NCBI RefSeq assembly: GCF_030151805.1
Contig: NZ_JASLCN010000279.1
Location: forward strand, 1-8,906
DNA length: 8,906 bases
From: Fluviicola sp.
GTDB lineage: Bacteria; Bacteroidota; Bacteroidia; Flavobacteriales_D; Crocinitomicaceae
Reading direction: 5' to 3'
In this document: one piece after another, positions 5,501 to 8,906 of the stretch
How the letters are laid out: the number at the start of each line of letters is the position of its first letter
Numbering within the stretch: position 1 is the stretch's first letter
Position numbers and translations under genes: made by a program
Notes under the pieces: model-generated
The model's database searches: none
What the model was told of the DNA's origin: nothing
What the model saw: the letters and a program-made list of their open reading frames with translations, nothing else

Positions 5501-7774
5501 CTTTCAGCAGGCGGCAGTCCTTTTCCCCTGGTTTGTACAGACAGTACTGTTTATTTCTGGAGGGTTTCCGTTGATTCAACAACTCCGAGCTGGGCAGAAT
5601 ATTCGTTTCAGTACATTCCCAATAAATGGGGCTGGGGACAGGATCACTTCTTCCAATTCAAGAATAACTCTTTTTCAGGGATTGATTACAACAGAAACCT
5701 TCGAAAACGGGATTTTATTCTGAATGACTGGCACAAAATAGGAATCCAGGTCATGGAAACGAGTGATGCTTATGAATCGTTGTTTAATTCCTGGAGCATT
5801 GATCACAGCATTGTGGATTATGCAACCTGCGGATACAATCCTTACATCTATGTTGCTGTTGTCAACAATATTACACTGAATCCATGGAAAACACATTGTC
5901 CGGGCTGTGGAAACGGAACACCGTCAAACAGCAACAACGATCCGTCCATGAATTTTGGTAACCTGAATAATTTGGGAAGTGTCGGAGGGGCCGGATGCCG
6001 GGATCGCTTCGAGTATTACTTCACATTTAATCAGACCAGCCCTGCATCAATGGCCAATTTCATGAACATGATTCAAAATGGAATTCCCGACAGCAGTTAC
6101 GTTTTGATGTACACGCCTTTTACAACTTATTTCAGTTCGTGGACAGCTAATAATCCAAATGTCTACACCATGTTTCAAAACCTGGGTTTTCCGTCTGTTA
6201 ACAGTACACAACCAGACAAACCTTTTGCACTTTTCTTTAAGAAAGGAACAACTGCCATGAACCAGGTAAAGTTCTGGACAGACAGTGAAATCACCAACGA
6301 TGTTCCAGCTGGAGTTGCGAAAATCAAAATCGACGTCGATGTTCTGAAACCTTCATATATTGGTGTGGAAAAAACACCACAAATCGGTCCGGCTTTCAAA
6401 TGGGAAACCTTGTATTGGAGAAGAGACTCGTTGGAATCTCCTTCAACAGACAGTGTACGCATTTTTATTGAAAAGTACGATTTATTCAATGCACCCGCAG
6501 GAATTATTGATACCGTTTTCACTCCAAATGATTCAATCATTCATCTTCAGAACATCGTAGATGCGGCTCAATATCCAAGAATCAGAATCGGGATTACCAA
6601 CTCAGATAAAACGAATCTGACTCCGGCTCAAATTGATCGGATTCACGTCTTATATCAGCCGGTTCCCGAAGCTGCAATTGATGGAAGTAACGGATATTAC
6701 GCATCTTCCGGAGATACGATTCACGAGGGTCAGGATTTCGCTTTTGCCGTAGATGTGGTGAATGTCAGTCAATTCCCGATGGATTCTCTATTGATCAATT
6801 ACTGGCTGGATAACCAGGACCACATCCAGCACATCATTCCTTATCCACGACAGGATTCTCTCAGAGTACACCAGGTTTTAAGAGATACCATTCATTTCAG
6901 CTCGGTCGGAACTCCGGGATACAATACGCTTTGGATGGAAGTGAATCCTTACGTGAATGGTTCTTTGGTTCAAACCGATCAGTTGGAGCAATATCATTAC
7001 AACAACATTTTACAGCTTCCTGTTTTTGTGGTTTCAGATGACAAGAACCCGATTCTGGATGTGACTTTCAACGGGATGCATATCCTGAACGGAGATATTG
7101 TGGATCCCACAAGTGAAATCCTCATTACATTAAAGGATGATAACCCTTACTGGGTCATGGATAATATTTCTGACACAACGCTTTTCGGAATTTATTTAAC
7201 CGGACCGGATGGAGTTCAGAAACGCGTTCCGTTTATTGATGCTTCCGGGAATACGATTCTTCAATGGTATCCGGCTACAAGTCAAAATCTGAAATTCAAA
7301 ATCGTTTATCCGAAGGAATTCCTTCATGACGGAATGTATCAACTTTTTGTGCAGGGAAGTGACCGTTCGGGAAATATTTCCGGAGATTACGAATACAAAG
7401 TGAATTTTGAAGTGATCCGGGAATCTTCCATTACGCAAATGATGAACTATCCGAATCCGTTTTCTACGAGCACCCGTTTTGTCTTTACGCTGACCGGTAC
7501 AGAAGTTCCGGACGATATCATTATACAAATTATGACTGTATCGGGAAGAGTGGTAAGGGAAATTACTGAAGACGAATTGGGATTGATCCGGATCGGACGA
7601 AACATTACGGATTACGCCTGGGATGGAAAAGATGAATTTGGCGATCCACTTGCAAATGGTGTATACCTCTACCAGGTAAAAGCCAAAATTCAGGGTGAAG
7701 ATATCAAGCACCGGGAATCAGGAGCCGATCAATATTTCAAAAAGAACTTCGGAAAAATGTATTTAATGAGGTGA
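2573..7774 (+). CDS. porU2: Putative T9SS sortase PorU2-like giant C25-family protein
   Basis: This 1733-residue secreted protein has a signal peptide at 1-20 (MKK, hydrophobic core, ending WSQ). Residues 21-410 form a beta-rich N-terminal region starting with the 'YYSFKITQNGLYKVDYATL' type motif seen in PorU and gingipain-like proteins. A peptidase C25 domain spans about 413-785: 'MNFFGHAA' gives the candidate catalytic His651, 'GNSCYNG' the nucleophile Cys683, and 'HGDPMIKV' near 780 closes the domain. The His-Cys distance of 32 is close to that recalled for P. gingivalis PorU (H657/C690). A CARDB/Ig-like module follows at about 790-905, a fibronectin-like stretch at 907-1040, an ILEI-like module at about 1054-1185 with Cys1086, 1109, 1112 and 1142, and another CARDB-like region at about 1367-1490. 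Further Ig-like sequence leads to a C-terminal T9SS sorting/FlgD-Ig-like domain from about 1620 (NYPNPF at 1625-1630, then 'WDGKDEFGDPLANGVYLYQV'). Classical PorU is about 1150 residues, so this one is much longer. Pairing with a PorV-family gene suggests an accessory attachment complex at the cell surface; sortase activity is inferred, and a surface C25 protease is the main alternative. Confidence 0.8.
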   Translation: MKKLYLILLTLLPFVFAWSQPYGNEWIDFSQKYYSFKITQNGLYKVDYATLNANSIPVSGVNPASFQVFGKDKEVPVYMIDGGDNSFDPGDYFLFYAYRNDGWLDSVMYPDPAVMGNPGFSLVSDTLTYFFSWKNAGNGLRFTLQPDQNYSNYSPSAFVRSEYRTNFSNSYCEGLVEGQASGSIYSRGEGYGYTELSTVSTDVSADIPIPTPAVFTGAGALPVKIECRVSSNSYGSFNNPLGHNHHVKLSFGTGNLLIKDTSFVGYYQVKTNSVFAASDLTNGTTNIHHEIIADLNVSVDRQIFTYAALSYPRIPSSGGQGFDRFFVQNGTLKSRVDLANYAGAAPLVLSFGSVPRFEIPTVGGGLLQFIVPNHPTKSETEVLVVDMNAALSIHSMQAVNGSGTFTDFSAMNLDSALIFVYHPVLASGTDSYVNYRTSLAGGAHHVIKANIEELYLQFGGGVIKHPVSIRRFVNFIYGNSAQKPEGLFLIGKGVAVAETRSSPPNYVHCLVPPLGLPASDIAITAGLIPQFKWTPLVPTGRISVMTNLELENYLSKIIQYEALQSNLGLNFAETMNWQKQILHFVGGSDALQQGLFQSFMNGMKIIAEDTIFAGKVTNYFKTSSNPLDPNVVNSVTQKIEDGVSIMNFFGHAAASNNGFEINIDDPSNWNNSGKYPIIIGNSCYNGNIFKTGTSTSENFVNIPNEGAIAFLSTISVGYDSPLAIYSTELYREFSYKNYRHTFGDQIKNTIYHLQQIYSNLAIGSVYYESTCTQMTLHGDPMIKVNGSKKPEIDIPVSGIKLTPNNVNLAVDSIELTFTVRNLGTSIKTPVYVEIRRDFPGSNVDSVKSLFISHLNYDTTITKKFPLQAAISAGVNSFTITADIPNVYAEEYEEINNNRATANFFLNIDGMLPVWPYNYAVIPYDTVTVKASTINPIAKMNTYLFELDTTDTYNSPQLRKFSVTGLGGVKQVAPNQWLSAGGSPFPLVCTDSTVYFWRVSVDSTTPSWAEYSFQYIPNKWGWGQDHFFQFKNNSFSGIDYNRNLRKRDFILNDWHKIGIQVMETSDAYESLFNSWSIDHSIVDYATCGYNPYIYVAVVNNITLNPWKTHCPGCGNGTPSNSNNDPSMNFGNLNNLGSVGGAGCRDRFEYYFTFNQTSPASMANFMNMIQNGIPDSSYVLMYTPFTTYFSSWTANNPNVYTMFQNLGFPSVNSTQPDKPFALFFKKGTTAMNQVKFWTDSEITNDVPAGVAKIKIDVDVLKPSYIGVEKTPQIGPAFKWETLYWRRDSLESPSTDSVRIFIEKYDLFNAPAGIIDTVFTPNDSIIHLQNIVDAAQYPRIRIGITNSDKTNLTPAQIDRIHVLYQPVPEAAIDGSNGYYASSGDTIHEGQDFAFAVDVVNVSQFPMDSLLINYWLDNQDHIQHIIPYPRQDSLRVHQVLRDTIHFSSVGTPGYNTLWMEVNPYVNGSLVQTDQLEQYHYNNILQLPVFVVSDDKNPILDVTFNGMHILNGDIVDPTSEILITLKDDNPYWVMDNISDTTLFGIYLTGPDGVQKRVPFIDASGNTILQWYPATSQNLKFKIVYPKEFLHDGMYQLFVQGSDRSGNISGDYEYKVNFEVIRESSITQMMNYPNPFSTSTRFVFTLTGTEVPDDIIIQIMTVSGRVVREITEDELGLIRIGRNITDYAWDGKDEFGDPLANGVYLYQVKAKIQGEDIKHRESGADQYFKKNFGKMYLMR

Positions 7775-7805
7775 AAAAAGCCGTTGGAAATTCCAACGGC
7801 TTTTT
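7775..7805. terminator. Bidirectional rho-independent terminator
   Basis: The stem GCCGTTGG (7780-7787) pairs perfectly with CCAACGGC (7793-7800) around a five-base AAATT loop, whose outer A and T can pair further. It is flanked by an A run (7774-7779) and a T run (7801-7805), so it has a U-tract when read from either strand. It sits directly after the TGA of the large C25 gene and 20 bases beyond the stop of the convergent gene on the minus strand, and should end both transcripts. Confidence 0.88.
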
Positions 7806-7825
7806 CTTTCATGATTTACAGCAAT

Positions 7826-8906
7826 TTACTCTTCAAACTCTACTTTGAACATCATATCACTTTTTCCTTTGATGTATAATTCAATCGCAAACGAATTATC
7901 CGTTAAAGGAATCACCCTGTTCAATCCATATTGATAAACTGAAATTCCATCTATTTTTCTCAAATCAAAAAGCGGCAGATACTTTCTCTCACCGGTTTGA
8001 TTATCCACTCTGTGCGCAGTAACATAATCTCCTCGAACCGGATTTGTGATCTCCCCGGATTCTGTCATGGAGGCATTTCTTACAGGATCCAAAAACAAAG
8101 CGTAAGTATATTTTGCGGAAACAAACAATCTGAATGATTCGGTTATTGATCTCTTTGGGAATTTTTGCATCCATCCCAATTCACCATCCCCGTTGATTTT
8201 AACAAGAACCACATCTTCATAATGATACGTATATGTTGTTCTTCCTGTTTTTGGGTCAGTTGTACTTGTAATGTAAAAGATTTCTCCCCCTAAAACAATT
8301 CCTCCGTCTTCCAATACCTGGATATTGCGCATCGTCAGGTTCATCATTGCCAACTTACCATCCACATCTGCTTTTTCCATTTTCTCTTGTCTTTTCTCAG
8401 AAATCTTTTTGTATTTCTTAATGAAGTCCAATGAGAATTCATAAAACTTCGGAGTACTTAAGTTTCCTTTATTATCAAGGATTGTAATAAAAGCTCCGTC
8501 AGCTCCATAGGATTTAGGTTTACGGTAGTATCCGGCACAAATGATATTTCCATCCTTATTTTCTTTCATAAAAACACCGTCAGTCAGATATTCTCCCAAG
8601 TTGAATTCAACTTCATTCAAACCACCTTCCGAATTCGCAATCAAAATCGCCAAACTTTGATTGTCAGCCATCTCTCTGTTTTTACGGGTAACTTCCTCTT
8701 TGTATTTCCGGATCAAAAAGTAACCGTTTCCATCTGAATCTACCGTGAAATCCAGGTTATCCATCAAGCTTTCCGTATATGGCATTTCATACTCATTCCC
8801 CCAAACTTTATCCATTTTGGAATCAAAAGCATACATCCCGATAATGTCATTATTATTGGAATCATCTTTTACCTTCGGTTTCTTTCTGTAGCTAACCACC
8901 ATCATG
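7826..8906 (-). CDS. Unrecognised, probably beta-propeller-like protein, C-terminal part (5' end outside window)
   Basis: About 360 residues are visible, ending 'MMFKVEFEE' at the TAA (7828-7826); the frame is still open at the window edge. An ATG lies at 8905, but it falls in what looks like a beta strand (MMVVSYRKKP), with no signal peptide. I take it as an internal codon of a longer protein. The sequence repeats a blade-like pattern of a strand, a 'DGxG/DGG' turn and another strand: 'VDSDGNGYFLIRKY', 'KDGNIICAGYYRK', 'LEDGGIVLGGEIFY', 'VKINGDGELGWMQKFPK'. This recalls beta-propeller or delta-60-type repeats. A strongly charged, likely helical insert (about 160-185 from that Met; FIKKYKKISEKRQEKMEKAD) interrupts it. 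I do not recognise a named family. Similar uncharacterised proteins are common in Bacteroidota and are usually exported, but the N-terminus that would show this is missing. It is convergent with the C25 gene and separated by a shared terminator, so no functional link to it is implied. Confidence 0.75.
   Translation of the reverse strand, partial: MMVVSYRKKPKVKDDSNNNDIIGMYAFDSKMDKVWGNEYEMPYTESLMDNLDFTVDSDGNGYFLIRKYKEEVTRKNREMADNQSLAILIANSEGGLNEVEFNLGEYLTDGVFMKENKDGNIICAGYYRKPKSYGADGAFITILDNKGNLSTPKFYEFSLDFIKKYKKISEKRQEKMEKADVDGKLAMMNLTMRNIQVLEDGGIVLGGEIFYITSTTDPKTGRTTYTYHYEDVVLVKINGDGELGWMQKFPKRSITESFRLFVSAKYTYALFLDPVRNASMTESGEITNPVRGDYVTAHRVDNQTGERKYLPLFDLRKIDGISVYQYGLNRVIPLTDNSFAIELYIKGKSDMMFKVEFEE

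Noticed and set aside
6175..6540. 121-codon antisense open frame inside the C25 gene.
   Set aside because: It has no family resemblance, no start signal and no independent spacing; it is the shadow of the true plus-strand frame. The same holds for the antisense frames at 5132-5440, 5675-5896 and 1455-1799.
7196..7711. 171-codon open frame antisense to the end of the large C25 gene.
   Set aside because: Its product is an irregular mix rich in Arg, His, Phe and Ile with no recognisable motif. It lies wholly within a well-supported domain on the other strand and is a shadow.
1..8906. Mobile element, CRISPR, toxin-antitoxin or anti-phage system.
   Set aside because: No transposase or integrase motifs, spaced repeats, terminal inverted repeats, or defence-type nuclease or helicase motifs were seen; base and codon use look uniform by eye.

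Overview
The window reads as ordinary chromosomal DNA of a member of the Bacteroidota, most likely a Flavobacteriales-type gliding or T9SS-bearing bacterium (a Crocinitomicaceae/Fluviicola-like genome would fit; this is an inference). Supporting signs are a PorV/PorQ-family outer-membrane protein beside a giant C25-type (gingipain/PorU-like) protein with a type IX secretion C-terminal domain, signal peptides ending in Gln, A/T-rich intergenic DNA with mostly weak Shine-Dalgarno sites, and moderately low GC. Coding density is very high: the only gaps are about 138, 9, 51 and 3 bases. I see no tRNA, rRNA, insertion sequence, CRISPR array or attachment site.

Left part (1-1318, minus strand). Three genes are packed head to tail and read leftward: pssA (phosphatidylserine synthase), purS (small subunit of FGAM synthase) and the N-terminus of an NADP-type aldehyde dehydrogenase cut off by the window edge. 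pssA and purS overlap by 17 bases. Three bases separate purS from the dehydrogenase, whose strong ribosome binding site lies inside the end of purS. The three are metabolically unrelated (phospholipid, purine, aldehyde oxidation) and look like a tightly compacted transcription unit.

Middle (1319-7774, plus strand). A short divergent intergenic region leads into a two-gene operon: a 368-residue PorV/PorQ-family beta-barrel protein and, 9 bases later, a 1733-residue secreted multidomain protein of the kind annotated as putative T9SS sortase PorU2. The latter keeps a His/Cys pair (H651, C683) in C25 context, followed by a chain of Ig/CARDB-like and ILEI-like modules and a T9SS C-terminal domain. 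The pair mirrors the PorU-PorV attachment complex that cleaves and anchors T9SS cargo, and suggests an accessory, possibly cargo-specific, version of it. This is the most interesting content of the window.

Right part (7775-8906). A bidirectional hairpin terminator separates the large gene from a convergent minus-strand gene, of which only the C-terminal part of about 360 residues is present. It encodes an unrecognised, probably beta-propeller-like protein.
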